A stretch of DNA of 64,000 bases from Couchioplanes azureus (GTDB taxonomy: Bacteria; Actinomycetota; Actinomycetes; Mycobacteriales; Micromonosporaceae), in assembly GCF_014648355.1 (NCBI RefSeq), contig NZ_BMQY01000011.1, forward strand, positions 154,156-218,155, written 5' to 3'. The notes under the pieces are model-generated. The model worked only from the letters and a program-made list of their open reading frames with translations, did no database searches and was not told the origin of the DNA. Below are positions 43,203-52,058 of the stretch, piece by piece. Position 1 is the stretch's first letter, and the number at the start of each line of letters is the position of its first letter. The position numbers were made by a program, and so were the translations under genes.

Positions 43203-43955
43203 ATGGTGATCGTCGTCCCCTACCACCAGGACGAGCGGCTCCCCGGCGACCTGCTGCCGCTGCCCGGCCGCGAACCGGTCCAGGTCGTCGACCCGCCGCT
43301 GCCGCCGGGCGACCTGTGGACCCGCCTGGCGGCCCTCGACGAGGCGGTCGCGACCGCGGTGTGCAGTGCGCCGGGCCCCGTCACGGTCGTCTCCGGCGAC
43401 TGCCTGCTGGCGGTCGCCGCGCTCGCCGGCGCCCAGCGCGCCGGCCTGGACCCGGCCCTGGTGTGGTTCGACGCGCACGGCGACGTGCACACCCTGGCGA
43501 GCTCCACGTCGGGCTATCCCGGCGGGCTCTCCCTGCGGCTGGCCATGGGAGGCGACCCGGCGCTGCTGGCGGACCGCCTCGGGCTGCGCCCGGTCGCCGA
43601 GGACCGGGTGCTGCTGGTCGGCGCGCGCGACCTCGACCCGGCGGAGGTGTCGTTCCTCGCCGCCAGCCGGGTACGCCGCACGACCGTCACCGGCCTCTGC
43701 GCCGCCGACGCGCCGGAGGGCCCGCTGATCGTGCACGTCGACCTGGACGTGGTCGACCCGGCGGAGCTGCCGGGCCTGCTCTTCCCGGCCCCGGGTGGCC
43801 CGCCGGCGTCCGAGGTGGTCGCGGCGGTGCAGCGGCTGCGCGCCACCGGCCGGGTCGCGGTCCTGGACATCGCCTGCCCGTGGCAGCGGGTCCCGGACCC
43901 GTCCGGCCGCACCGCGCTGCTGGACGCGCTGATCCCCCACGACGCCGGTCAGTGA
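43203..43955 (+). CDS. arginase/agmatinase-family (ureohydrolase) protein
   Basis: A 250-residue ureohydrolase-fold protein. Metal ligands are visible in WFDAHGDVHT (Asp-His-Asp) and HVDLDVVDPAELPG (two Asp). The usual first-metal His of GGDH is Cys here (SGDC). Arginase, agmatinase, formiminoglutamase or guanidino-acid hydrolase are all possible. The Cys change suggests a subfamily with altered metal loading, seen in some actinobacterial members, so the reaction is not assigned. The gene ends before a very strong hairpin. Confidence 0.85.
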   Translation: MVIVVPYHQDERLPGDLLPLPGREPVQVVDPPLPPGDLWTRLAALDEAVATAVCSAPGPVTVVSGDCLLAVAALAGAQRAGLDPALVWFDAHGDVHTLASSTSGYPGGLSLRLAMGGDPALLADRLGLRPVAEDRVLLVGARDLDPAEVSFLAASRVRRTTVTGLCAADAPEGPLIVHVDLDVVDPAELPGLLFPAPGGPPASEVVAAVQRLRATGRVAVLDIACPWQRVPDPSGRTALLDALIPHDAGQ

Positions 43956-43962
43956 CGACGAC

Positions 43963-43995
43963 GCCGGTGCCCCGCCGCGTGGGCGGGGCACCGGC
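43963..43995. terminator. strong bidirectional hairpin
   Basis: A perfect 14-bp stem (43963-43976 with 43982-43995) and a 5-base loop between the convergent arginase-family and surface-protein genes. Confidence 0.85.
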
Positions 43996-44027
43996 ATCTA
44001 CCCCTCGTGAAGGTCTCGGGTGCCCGT

Positions 44028-44801
44028 TCAGGGATGCAGACGGGCGGGCAGGCCCGGGTGCCGGGTGGACCGGTTGCGCAGGCGCAGGCGCAGCAGGAGG
44101 CCGACGCCGAGGAAGACGAGCACCGCCCCGACGATGAGGCCCGGGCCCAACAGCGACGGCGTGCCGCCGCTGGACGAGGCCGGGACTCCGGCAATGGAGT
44201 CACGCGTCGGGTCGGGCTGCGGTGTGGCCTCCTCGTCCTCTCCGGCGGACGCTTGCGGATCGTCCGGCTCGGGCGACGGCGACTCGCTGGGTGCCGCGGC
44301 GCCCTCCTGCCCGACGACGGCGGTCTGCGCGGACGTCTCCTGCAACAGCGTGCCGCCCGCGCTGAACGCCTGGGGGGCGAAGCGGACCCGGCCGCTGTCG
44401 GCGTCGTCGTCGACGCTGATCCGGTAGCGGGCGGTGACCGTACGGCCGCGGCAGAGCTCGCCCGGGTCGGGCTGCTCGTCGGTGATCCGCGCGGTGTCGT
44501 CCTCGCGCTGGATCTGGACGGGGAAGTCGTCGTCGCCCTCCACCCGCTCCACCTCGACCTCGTCGAGGTCGGGGCCCTCGACCTGCATCACCAGCGACCA
44601 GCGCACCTTCTGGCAGCGGCGGCGGTCGCTGGACGCCACGACGGTGAGGGTCCGGCTCTCGGCTCCGGCCCCGAAGGCCGGCGGCAGCTCGGTGACGCGT
44701 ACCTCGAAGCCGGGTTCCACCGCGGTGGCCCGGCCGGGAAGGGCGAGGGTCGCCACGGCCACGGCCAAGGCGGTCGCCGCCAGCGCAGCGCGATGCCGCA
44801 C
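44028..44801 (-). CDS. surface protein with signal peptide and C-terminal membrane anchor
   Basis: A 257-residue exported protein. The signal peptide (RHRAALAATALAVAVATLALPGRATA) is followed by a beta-rich domain with two Cys (RRRCQKVRW and GELCRGRTV). Then come a Ser/Pro/Asp/Glu-rich stalk, a hydrophobic helix (LLGPGLIVGAVLVFLGVGLLL) and a basic tail, so it is held on the outer face of the membrane. The GTG at 44799-44801 is preferred because GAGGAG lies at a good distance; ATGs at 44810 and 44828 also exist. Function unknown. Confidence 0.78.
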   Translation of the reverse strand: MRHRAALAATALAVAVATLALPGRATAVEPGFEVRVTELPPAFGAGAESRTLTVVASSDRRRCQKVRWSLVMQVEGPDLDEVEVERVEGDDDFPVQIQREDDTARITDEQPDPGELCRGRTVTARYRISVDDDADSGRVRFAPQAFSAGGTLLQETSAQTAVVGQEGAAAPSESPSPEPDDPQASAGEDEEATPQPDPTRDSIAGVPASSSGGTPSLLGPGLIVGAVLVFLGVGLLLRLRLRNRSTRHPGLPARLHP

Positions 44802-44810
44802 AGCAATCAT

Positions 44811-45205
44811 CTCCTCACGGAACGTCATCGAAAGGTCCGCATCACGAGGTAGTTCGGTGGAGCGGCGCGAAAGGTTCACCAGGAGAAGAGGATCACTACG
44901 GACGAGACATTCACTTTCGCGGCCCTTAAGGTGGCCGGGCCGGCGTTTCCCCTGGTCAGAGCCCTTCGACGCGGACGGGTTAGCAGGGTCGCGCAAACTC
45001 GTCGGTAATAAAGTTCCGGATCGTTCATCCGAACCGGCCCGCCACACGTAGATGGGGGAGGGCAGGGACCGGCGACGACGCACCGTGAGGAAAGGAAGGA
45101 CCACCGGACCGCCCGACAGTAACGAGCGCGGGGCATCCCCCACGGATGCCGGCGTCTGCGAACGCCCACGACGGACGCCTTGACCGCTGCGGAGAACGAG
45201 GAGCC
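44811..45205. other. 395-bp divergent intergenic region
   Basis: No convincing gene on either strand. It should hold promoters for the surface protein (left) and the redox operon (right). CGGAT-N5-ATCCG (45017-45031) is a short inverted repeat 175 bp upstream of the cytochrome gene. No firm -10/-35 pair could be chosen. Confidence 0.4.
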
Positions 45206-47143
45206 ATGGCCCGGACGAAGACGAAAGAACGATCCACCACTCGGGTGGACGTGGAGATGGAATCCACGGGTGGCCGGACCCCACCGTCCAAGCTCACCGT
45301 CGCCCTGTTCGGTACGTCGGTCGTCGCGGCGCTGTGGGCCGTGATGATGCTCATCCCGGCCGGACGCGTCGCGTGGGTCTACATCTTCTACTACCTCGAG
45401 TTCTACATGGGCGTCGTGTCGCTCGTGTCGCTCTCGATCACGATCATGGTCGGTCTGGTCTCCACCGACCGCCTGGTGCTCTCGATCCGCCAGCGCCTGC
45501 TGCTGCAGTCCGCCCACCGGACGACCGGCGTCATGGCCATCTCCGCCCTCGGCGTGCACGTCTGGACCAAGTTCGCCGAGGAACACATCCAGCTGATCGA
45601 CGTGTTCATCCCGTTCCTGTACCAGGGGATCAACCGGGCCTACGTCGGGTTCGGCACCATCTCCGGCTGGATCATGGTGCTGGTGATGTGGACCGGCATC
45701 GCCCGGGCCCGGTTCATCGGCCGCGGCAAGCCGTGGATGTGGCGCGCCGTGCACAGCGTCTCCTACCTGATGTGGCCGATCGCCCTGCTGCACGGGCTCA
45801 ACGCGGGCCGGCTCGCCGCCACCTGGGTCAACGTCAGCTACGTGGTCTGCGTGCTGGGCGTGCTCATCGGCCTCGCGGTCCGCATCGCGGTCAGCCTCAA
45901 CCGGCGCAAGGACTTCGCCTCGCAGGCCGGCACGGCGGGCGGTACGGGCGGCATGAAGCCGGTCGGCAAGCTGACGTCCACCGGGCCCATCGTCAAGGGC
46001 CGCGGCTCGCGGACGCGCGGCGACGACCCGATCGTCTCCGACCGCGCCGGCGCCGTCGAGGCATGGGTGCCCGCCGCGCCGCCCCGGGCCGCCGCCCCCG
46101 CCGAGCCCGCCGCCCGGCCGGTCAGCCCGGCCGCGCCGGCCGGCGCCCCGTCCGCCGAGCGCCGCCCGCGCCGCCGGGTCGACGAGGACGAGCGTGCCCG
46201 GCGCCACCGCGACTACGTCGACGCCCCCACCCAGCGTTGGGACTTCGCGGACGAGGACGACATGCCGGCGGCGCGCTCCCGCTACGCCGACGACGCCCCC
46301 GCCCCGCGCCAGCGCCGCGCCGCCGCGGCCGAGCGGTTCGACGAGCCGACCCGGGCGATCTCGCGCCGCGCCCTCGAGGAGAGGCCGCGCCGCTACGCCG
46401 ACGAGGAGGAGATGCCGGCCCCGGCCGGGCGCCGCCGGGCCGGCGAGGCATACGAGGAGACTCCTCGTCCCCGCGCGCGCCGCTACGCCGACACCGAGCT
46501 CGAGGACGAGCCGGCCCCGCGCTCCCGGGGCCGCCGCTCCGCCGCCGAGGACGACGCCGTGCCGGTCCCGCGGGGCCGCCGGGCGCCGGACGACGACCCG
46601 CCGCGCTCGCGCTACGCCGACGACGAGCCGGCGCCGCCACGCCGCTACGCCGACGACGACCGGTACGCCGGCGAGCGGTACGCCGACGACGACCGGTACG
46701 CCGACGCCCCGCGCCGCCGCGCCGCCCGGTACGCCGAGGACGACCCGCCCCGGGCGGCACGTCCGCCCCGGTACGGCGACGATCGTCCGTCCCGCGGGAC
46801 GCGGTCCTCCCGCTACGCCGAGGACGAGGACGATGCGCCCCGGGCCCGGCGCGACCGGGGCGCGGACATCGATCGCGCCGACTCGGGGCGGCACAGCCGC
46901 AGCGAGTTCGTGGACCTGGCCGGTGGGGAGCCGGCCGCGGCCTACGACGACCCGAACTACCTGGAGCCCGACGAGACGCCGACGCTCGTGGACATGGCGC
47001 AGCGGCGGGCCCGCAAGGCGACACAGCAGGAACCCGTGCGGACGGGGTCGGGCCGGGGGGCCCGCCGAGGATCCCGCTCCCGTACGACCGATGAGACGGC
47101 TGACGACCGGTACTGGGCGCAGCTGCGGGGAGAAGCACAGTGA
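45206..47143 (+). CDS. ferric-reductase-like cytochrome b membrane protein with a long RYADD-repeat tail
   Basis: A 645-residue protein. Residues ~45-235 hold about six TM helices with four spaced His (in SAHRTTG, LGVHVWTKF, RAVHSVSY and LLHGLNAG), the pattern of ferric-reductase-like or NOX-like two-haem b cytochromes. No flavin or NAD domain follows. Instead the last ~390 residues are a charged, disordered tail with around ten RYADD-type repeats alternating with Arg/Pro stretches. The ATG has GAGGAG upstream. The soluble NuoF-ferredoxin encoded 61 bp downstream is a likely electron donor, giving an NADH-to-outside electron path. The tail may be a docking or scaffolding element. Confidence 0.82.
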   Translation: MARTKTKERSTTRVDVEMESTGGRTPPSKLTVALFGTSVVAALWAVMMLIPAGRVAWVYIFYYLEFYMGVVSLVSLSITIMVGLVSTDRLVLSIRQRLLLQSAHRTTGVMAISALGVHVWTKFAEEHIQLIDVFIPFLYQGINRAYVGFGTISGWIMVLVMWTGIARARFIGRGKPWMWRAVHSVSYLMWPIALLHGLNAGRLAATWVNVSYVVCVLGVLIGLAVRIAVSLNRRKDFASQAGTAGGTGGMKPVGKLTSTGPIVKGRGSRTRGDDPIVSDRAGAVEAWVPAAPPRAAAPAEPAARPVSPAAPAGAPSAERRPRRRVDEDERARRHRDYVDAPTQRWDFADEDDMPAARSRYADDAPAPRQRRAAAAERFDEPTRAISRRALEERPRRYADEEEMPAPAGRRRAGEAYEETPRPRARRYADTELEDEPAPRSRGRRSAAEDDAVPVPRGRRAPDDDPPRSRYADDEPAPPRRYADDDRYAGERYADDDRYADAPRRRAARYAEDDPPRAARPPRYGDDRPSRGTRSSRYAEDEDDAPRARRDRGADIDRADSGRHSRSEFVDLAGGEPAAAYDDPNYLEPDETPTLVDMAQRRARKATQQEPVRTGSGRGARRGSRSRTTDETADDRYWAQLRGEAQ

Positions 47144-47204
47144 TGCAGCGCAGGGGATGCAGTAAGGGACGCCGCGGCCTCGCCGCGCGGAGTGGGGCGT
47201 CGGC

Positions 47205-48677
47205 GTGAGCGGCAGCAAGGTTCCGCCCGTCACCTCGATCGGCACGCCGCGGCTCACGGCGGGGTTCGACGAGTACGGGCGGCTCGACCTCCTGGCACAC
47301 CAGGAGGTGCACGGCGGGTTCGCCGCCCTCTCCAGCGGGGAGCTGATCGGCCTGGCCGACCGGATCGAGCTGCGCGGGCGCGGTGGCGCGGGCTTCCCGT
47401 TCGCCCGCAAGGTGCGCGCGGTACTCGACTCGTGCCGCCGCCAGGACCTGCCGCCGATCATCGTCGTCAACGCCACCGAGGGCGAGCCGCCCTCGTGGAA
47501 GGACAAGGCGATCCTCACCCGGGCGCCGCACCTGATCCTCGACGGCGCCGCGCTGGCCGCGGCCGCGCTCGACGCCGAGGACATCGTGATCGGCGTGGCC
47601 GACGACGGCATCGGCCAGGACTCGCTCGCCGCGGCCCTCGCCGAGCGCCGGATGCCGGTGCCCACCCGGATCGTGACCGTGCCGCACCGGTTCATCTCCG
47701 GCGAGGGCGGTGCCCTGGTCCGCGGCATCAACGGGGAGGCGCACATCCCGCCCGGCCGCAAGGTGCGCTCCAGCGACAACGGCGTCGCGGGCCTGCCCAC
47801 CCTGCTGTCCAACGCGGAGACGTACTCGCAGCTCGCCATCGCGGCCCGGCTGGGCCCGTGGGAGTACAACGCGGTGGGCATCCCCGAGGAGCCGGGCACG
47901 GTCATGCTGACCGTCGGCGGCTCGTCGACCGCCCCCGCCGTGGTCGAGGCTCCCACCGGCACCCCGCTCATGGAGGTGCTGGAGATGTGCGGCGCGGACA
48001 TCGGACCCGGCCTGCTGGTCGGCGGCTACCACGGCAAGTGGATCAGCGCCGAGGCGGCCAAGACGGTCACCATCTCGCGCAAGGGCTTCGCCAAGGTCGG
48101 CGGCACGCTGGGCGCCGGCATGCTGATCCCGATCGGCTCGCAGACCTGCCCGCTGGGCGAGGTGGCCCAGGTGGTGCAGTATCTCGCCGGCGAGTCCGCC
48201 GGGCAGTGCGGCCCGTGCCGGCTCGGCCTGCCCGACCTGGCGCGGGCGGTGACCCTGGTGGCGCTCGGCGGCAGCGCGCTGGAGAACGTGCGCCAGGCCG
48301 CCGGCGTGGTCAAGGGCCGTGGTGCCTGCAGCCACCCGGACGGCACCTCGCGCTTCGCCCTCTCGGCGCTCGAGGTCTTCGCCCGCGACGTCGAGCTGCA
48401 TGCCAACGGCGAGGGCTGCGGCAAGCAGGTACGCGGCATCCTGCCGCTGCCGTACCACCAGCAGCAGGGCGCGCGGAAGCTGGCGCTGGACTGGTCGCGG
48501 TGCGACGGGCACGGGCTCTGCTCGGCGGTCGCGCCCGAGATCATCCGGCTGGACGCGAACGGCTTCCCGGCGTTCCCGCAGACCCCGCTGCCGCCGTGGC
48601 TGGAGAACGGCGCGCGCAAGGCCGTCAACGTCTGCCCGGCCCTGGCGCTGCGGCTCACGGAGGCGGGCAAGAAGTGA
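47205..48677 (+). CDS. NuoF-like flavoprotein fused to a 3Fe-4S-type ferredoxin
   Basis: A 490-residue fusion. Residues ~35-300 resemble the NADH/FMN-binding NuoF subunit (RGRGGAGFPFARK, NATEGEPPSWKDK) followed by the SLBB region. The iron-sulfur motif is A332-G-Q-C335-G-P-C338 ... C375, where NuoF has four Cys; the first is Ala. The C-terminal ~65 residues are a small ferredoxin with C433-D-G-H-G-L-C439 and C477-P, the three-Cys layout of P450-type [3Fe-4S] ferredoxins. It starts with GTG. The protein should take electrons from NAD(P)H through FMN and clusters to a partner, probably the cytochrome b encoded upstream. Confidence 0.88.
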   Translation: MSGSKVPPVTSIGTPRLTAGFDEYGRLDLLAHQEVHGGFAALSSGELIGLADRIELRGRGGAGFPFARKVRAVLDSCRRQDLPPIIVVNATEGEPPSWKDKAILTRAPHLILDGAALAAAALDAEDIVIGVADDGIGQDSLAAALAERRMPVPTRIVTVPHRFISGEGGALVRGINGEAHIPPGRKVRSSDNGVAGLPTLLSNAETYSQLAIAARLGPWEYNAVGIPEEPGTVMLTVGGSSTAPAVVEAPTGTPLMEVLEMCGADIGPGLLVGGYHGKWISAEAAKTVTISRKGFAKVGGTLGAGMLIPIGSQTCPLGEVAQVVQYLAGESAGQCGPCRLGLPDLARAVTLVALGGSALENVRQAAGVVKGRGACSHPDGTSRFALSALEVFARDVELHANGEGCGKQVRGILPLPYHQQQGARKLALDWSRCDGHGLCSAVAPEIIRLDANGFPAFPQTPLPPWLENGARKAVNVCPALALRLTEAGKK

Positions 48678-49255
48678 GGATCGGGGTCCTGCTCGCGACG
48701 GCCGCCGCGCTGGCGGCGGCCGGCTGCGGCACCACCGCGGCACCCGCGGCGCAGCCGCCTGCCGGGGCGTCCGGCGCGCAGCCGCCTGCCGGGGCGTCCG
48801 GCGCGCAGCCGCCCGCGTCGCGGCCGGCGGGCGGGGCCGGGGCCGGCACGGTGCCCGCGTCGCTGACGTTCACGGGCCGGACCCTCGACGGCAAGCCCTT
48901 CGACGCCGCCACGCTGGCGGGCAAGCCCACGATCCTGTGGTTCTGGGCGCCGTGGTGCGCCACCTGCGCCAGCCAGGCGATGTCCATCGCCGACGTCCGC
49001 GAGGAGTACGGCGACCGCCTCAACATCCTGGGCATCGGCGGCATGGGCGGCAACGAGGAGATGCACGAGTTCGTCGCCGACCTCGAGGTGGGTTCCGTGC
49101 CTCACCTGGACGACGAGGCCGGCACGCTCTGGAAGAAGTTCGGCATCACCGAGCAGAGCACGTACGTGATCATCGACCGCACGGGCCGGACCGTGGTCAC
49201 CGGCTACCTCGACGATCTGCAGCTGACGTCGAAGGTCAAGGCGCTGGTGGCCTGA
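48674..49255 (+). CDS. TlpA/ResA-like thioredoxin-fold lipoprotein
   Basis: A 193-residue lipoprotein with a lipobox (LAAAGC) giving lipidation of the Cys at about residue 18. A low-complexity linker includes a directly repeated AQPPAGASG unit. The thioredoxin fold follows, with W-C95-A-T-C98 and the cis-Pro region VGSVPHL. Such proteins reduce or exchange disulphides outside the membrane. The GTG overlaps the upstream stop (GTGA). CcdA, which supplies electrons to TlpA-type proteins, is encoded immediately after. Confidence 0.92.
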   Translation: MRIGVLLATAAALAAAGCGTTAAPAAQPPAGASGAQPPAGASGAQPPASRPAGGAGAGTVPASLTFTGRTLDGKPFDAATLAGKPTILWFWAPWCATCASQAMSIADVREEYGDRLNILGIGGMGGNEEMHEFVADLEVGSVPHLDDEAGTLWKKFGITEQSTYVIIDRTGRTVVTGYLDDLQLTSKVKALVA

Positions 49256-49258
49256 GCT

Positions 49259-50119
49259 GTGGAGGCGCCGCTGCTGCTCGCACTCACGGCCGGGATGCTC
49301 GGTGCGGTCAACCCGTGCGGCTTCGCGTTGCTGCCCGCGTACCTGTCGGTCCTGCTGGCCTCGCAGGACGGCCCGGACCGGCCGCGCGCGGGTCTCGCGG
49401 CCCTGCGCCGGGCCCTGGCCTGCACGGCCGCGCTGACCCTGGGCTACGTCACGGTCTTCGCGGGCTTCGGACTGGTCCTCACGCCGCTGGCGGGGTGGCT
49501 GCAGCCGCGCCTGCCGTGGCTGACCGTGATCCTCGGGCTGGGCCTGGCGCTGCTCGGCGGCTGGCTGCTCGCGGGCCGCTCGCTGCCGGTGCCGGGCCGG
49601 GGGATGCGGGCGCCGCGCCTGACCGGCACGGCGGCGTCGATGGTGCTCTTCGGCATGGCGTACGCGGTGGCGTCGCTCGGCTGCGCGATCGGGCCGTTCC
49701 TCGCGCTGGTGGTCTCCAGCCTGCGCGCCGGATCGGTCGGGGCGGGCCTGGCGCTGTTCGTCAGCTACGCGGCGGGGATGGGCCTGGTGATCGGGGTCAC
49801 GGCGGTCGCCGTCGCCCTGGCCCGGGTCTCCGCGCTGGCCCGGCTGCGGCGGGTCGCGGCGTACGTCCCGCGGGCCGGCGGCGCCGTGCTCGTGGCCGCC
49901 GGCGCGTACGTGGCCTACTACGGCTGGTACGAGCTGCGCCTTGCCGGCGACCGGCGCGCCTCCGGCCGCGATCCCGTGGTCAACCTGGCCTCGGACCTGC
50001 AGCGGCAGCTGAGCGACCTGGTCGGCCGGCTCGGCGCGGGCGGGTTCCTGCTCGCGCTGGCCGTCCTCGTGCTGGCCGCGCTCCTGCTGTCGCGCCGCCG
50101 CGCCCCGGCGGGAGGCTGA
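49259..50119 (+). CDS. CcdA-family transmembrane thiol-disulfide carrier
   Basis: A 286-residue protein with six to seven helices and the paired Cys of CcdA/DsbD-beta: VNPCGFALLP (Cys20) and LGCAIGPF (Cys142). CcdA passes reducing equivalents from cytosolic thioredoxin through the membrane to extracytoplasmic thioredoxin-like proteins, used in cytochrome c maturation and other thiol repair. A seventh helix near the C-terminus ends in a basic tail. GTG start, 3 nt after the TlpA stop. No other cytochrome c maturation gene is visible here. Confidence 0.92.
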   Translation: MEAPLLLALTAGMLGAVNPCGFALLPAYLSVLLASQDGPDRPRAGLAALRRALACTAALTLGYVTVFAGFGLVLTPLAGWLQPRLPWLTVILGLGLALLGGWLLAGRSLPVPGRGMRAPRLTGTAASMVLFGMAYAVASLGCAIGPFLALVVSSLRAGSVGAGLALFVSYAAGMGLVIGVTAVAVALARVSALARLRRVAAYVPRAGGAVLVAAGAYVAYYGWYELRLAGDRRASGRDPVVNLASDLQRQLSDLVGRLGAGGFLLALAVLVLAALLLSRRRAPAGG

Positions 50120-51906
50120 TGGTCGTGGACATCGCGGATCGCGCCGACCCCCTGCGCCGGGGCGACCCCGGGTGGCTGGGCGACTACCGGCTGCTCGGCC
50201 GGCTCGGCGCGGGCGGCATGGGCGTGGTCTACCTGGCCGAGGACCGGGACGACACGCTCGTGGCGATCAAGCTCATCCACTCCTCGCTGTCGCACGACCC
50301 GGAGTTCCGGCACCGCTTCCGCAGTGAGGTCGAGCGGGCCCGGCAGGTGCCCTCGTTCTGCACGGCCGAGGTGCTCGACGCCGACCTCGACCACGACCCG
50401 CCGTACCTGGTGGTCGAGTACGTGGACGGGCCGAGCCTGGCCGACGTGGTGGAGGAGCGCGGCCCGCTGCGGTCCGCCGCGCTGCACTCGCTGGCCGTCG
50501 GGGTGGCCACGGCGCTGTCCGGGATCCACGGCGCCGGCGTCATCCACCGCGACCTCAAGCCGGACAACGTGCTGCTCGCGCCGGGCAGCCCGAAGGTCAT
50601 CGACTTCGGCATCGCCCGGGCGTTCGAGGCGACCAGCCAGCACACGCGCACCGACCAGATGGTGGGGACCGTGGCGTACATGGCGCCGGAGCGGTTCTCC
50701 TCCGCGCCGGGCACGGCGCTGACCGCGGCGGCGGACGTGTTCGGGTGGGGCTGCGTGGTGGCGTACGCCGGCACCGGCCGGACGCCGTTCCAGGGCGACT
50801 CGCCGACGTCGACCGCCGGGCGGATCCTCACCCAGCCGCCCTACCTGGCGGGCCTGCCGGAGCCGCTGCGGGACATCGTCGCGCTCGCCCTGGCCAAGGA
50901 GCCCGGGCAGCGCCCGAGCGCCCGGGAACTGCTGGACCTGCTGCTGGGCGACCGTCCGGTGGCCCGCCCGCAGGCCCGGCCGCAACCCGCGGCCGCCGCA
51001 CCCCCGCGGCCGCAGGCCCAGGACCGGCGCACCCTCGTGGCCCAGGACCGGCGCACCCTCGTGGCGCAGGACCGGCGGGTGCTCGTCGCGGCGCCGGGCG
51101 GCGGCGCGCCGCCGGCCCCCGGCGGGCGTACCCGCGGCCACACCCTGCTGGCCACCCTGGCGGTGCTGCTCGTCCTCGCCGGCGTCGGCACGGTCGCCTT
51201 CGTGCTGAACGCCGGCGCGCGGAGCCGTACGCCGGTCGTGACGTCGCCCGCCCCGGACGGCGGCGCGGGGGCCGGAGCCCAGGCGTCGGCGGATCCGGAC
51301 CCGCCGGAGGAATCCGAGCCGCAGGAGCCGACCGGCGGTGAGCCGCTCATCCAGGACTCCCTCGACCGGCCCGGGCAGTGGTTCGACAGCCAGACCCGCG
51401 CGGGGGACGCCCGGTGTGTCATCCGCGGTGGTCTGCGCGCCGAGCTGGCCGGCGCCGGCGCCGGCGCCTTCCAGTGCCTCGGACCCACCGGGGACGTCCC
51501 GGACGACGCCGGGATCGAGGTGACCGCGACCCTGCTGACGGCCGGGAGCTGCGCCGTCGTCTGGTTCCACTGGGACGACGAGGCCGGCGGTCAGGCCCTG
51601 GACGTCTGCGAGGACGAGATCGCCGTGGCCGCGGAGACGTCGTCCGGCCGTACGGTCCTGGACAGCGCGCGCCTGGAGGACCGCGTACCGCTGCGCGAGC
51701 CGACCCGCGTCCACCTCGTGGTCCGCGCGGAAGCGGTCCAGGTCTTCCTGGGCGGCGAGTTCGCCGGCGAGCTCGAGCTGCCCGGCGACGGCCCGGACAC
51801 CGGCCAGGTCAGGCTGGGTCTGAGCGCCGAGGAGCCAACCGCCGGGCCGCCGTACGCGGTCACCTTCGCCGACGTCGACATCCGCTCACTCCCCGCCGCC
51901 GGATGA
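50119..51906 (+). CDS. transmembrane Ser/Thr protein kinase with Cys-rich ectodomain (kinase 1)
   Basis: A 595-residue Hanks-type kinase. Kinase domain ~20-285: LGAGGMGVVYLA, VAIKLIH, H143-R-D-L-K-P-D-N, DFGIA, GTVAYMAPE. A juxtamembrane linker carries three copies of AQDRR[TV]LV. The TM helix is about 342-366. The outer domain is beta-rich, resembles a concanavalin/LamG-type sensor, and has four Cys (433, 453, 478, 497). The ATG overlaps the ccdA stop by one base, so it belongs to the redox operon. Likely role: sense an extracytoplasmic, possibly thiol-related, state and phosphorylate cytosolic targets. Confidence 0.93.
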   Translation: MVVDIADRADPLRRGDPGWLGDYRLLGRLGAGGMGVVYLAEDRDDTLVAIKLIHSSLSHDPEFRHRFRSEVERARQVPSFCTAEVLDADLDHDPPYLVVEYVDGPSLADVVEERGPLRSAALHSLAVGVATALSGIHGAGVIHRDLKPDNVLLAPGSPKVIDFGIARAFEATSQHTRTDQMVGTVAYMAPERFSSAPGTALTAAADVFGWGCVVAYAGTGRTPFQGDSPTSTAGRILTQPPYLAGLPEPLRDIVALALAKEPGQRPSARELLDLLLGDRPVARPQARPQPAAAAPPRPQAQDRRTLVAQDRRTLVAQDRRVLVAAPGGGAPPAPGGRTRGHTLLATLAVLLVLAGVGTVAFVLNAGARSRTPVVTSPAPDGGAGAGAQASADPDPPEESEPQEPTGGEPLIQDSLDRPGQWFDSQTRAGDARCVIRGGLRAELAGAGAGAFQCLGPTGDVPDDAGIEVTATLLTAGSCAVVWFHWDDEAGGQALDVCEDEIAVAAETSSGRTVLDSARLEDRVPLREPTRVHLVVRAEAVQVFLGGEFAGELELPGDGPDTGQVRLGLSAEEPTAGPPYAVTFADVDIRSLPAAG

Positions 51907-51969
51907 GCGCAAGTGTCGGTTGCGCAGCAACCGGCGCACGGGCCTTCGCGTGCAGTGACGGCGCCCGAT

Positions 51970-51975
51970 AGGGTG
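51970..51975 (+). promoter_or_regulatory. candidate -10 element before kinase 2
   Basis: TAGGGT fits TANNNT and lies about 83 bp upstream of the kinase 2 start. No -35 is obvious. Confidence 0.35.
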
Positions 51976-51994
51976 CCTTCCTGACGGGGTGATC

Positions 51995-52017
51995 CCCCGC
52001 GTCCACGCGGCGCGGGG
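51995..52017 (+). terminator. hairpin between the two kinases
   Basis: CCCCGCG (51995-52001) pairs with CGCGGGG (52011-52017) around a 9-base loop. It follows kinase 1 by about 90 bp and could be a terminator or a leader structure for kinase 2. Confidence 0.45.
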
Positions 52018-52058
52018 AGGGTGGCGATCGGGCCGCCGGTGGGGTAGGAGCGGCGAGC

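Noticed and set aside
44876..48001. A 1041-codon open frame antisense to the cytochrome b and NuoF-like genes
   Set aside because: It is the complement of the RYADD-repeat tail and lacks any recognisable motif. The sense genes have ribosome sites, TM helices and cofactor motifs.
48319..50118. A forward frame that would extend kinase 1 by 600 codons upstream
   Set aside because: The upstream part is out-of-frame sequence of the NuoF-like, TlpA and CcdA genes. The true start is the ATG at 50119 with GGGAGG.
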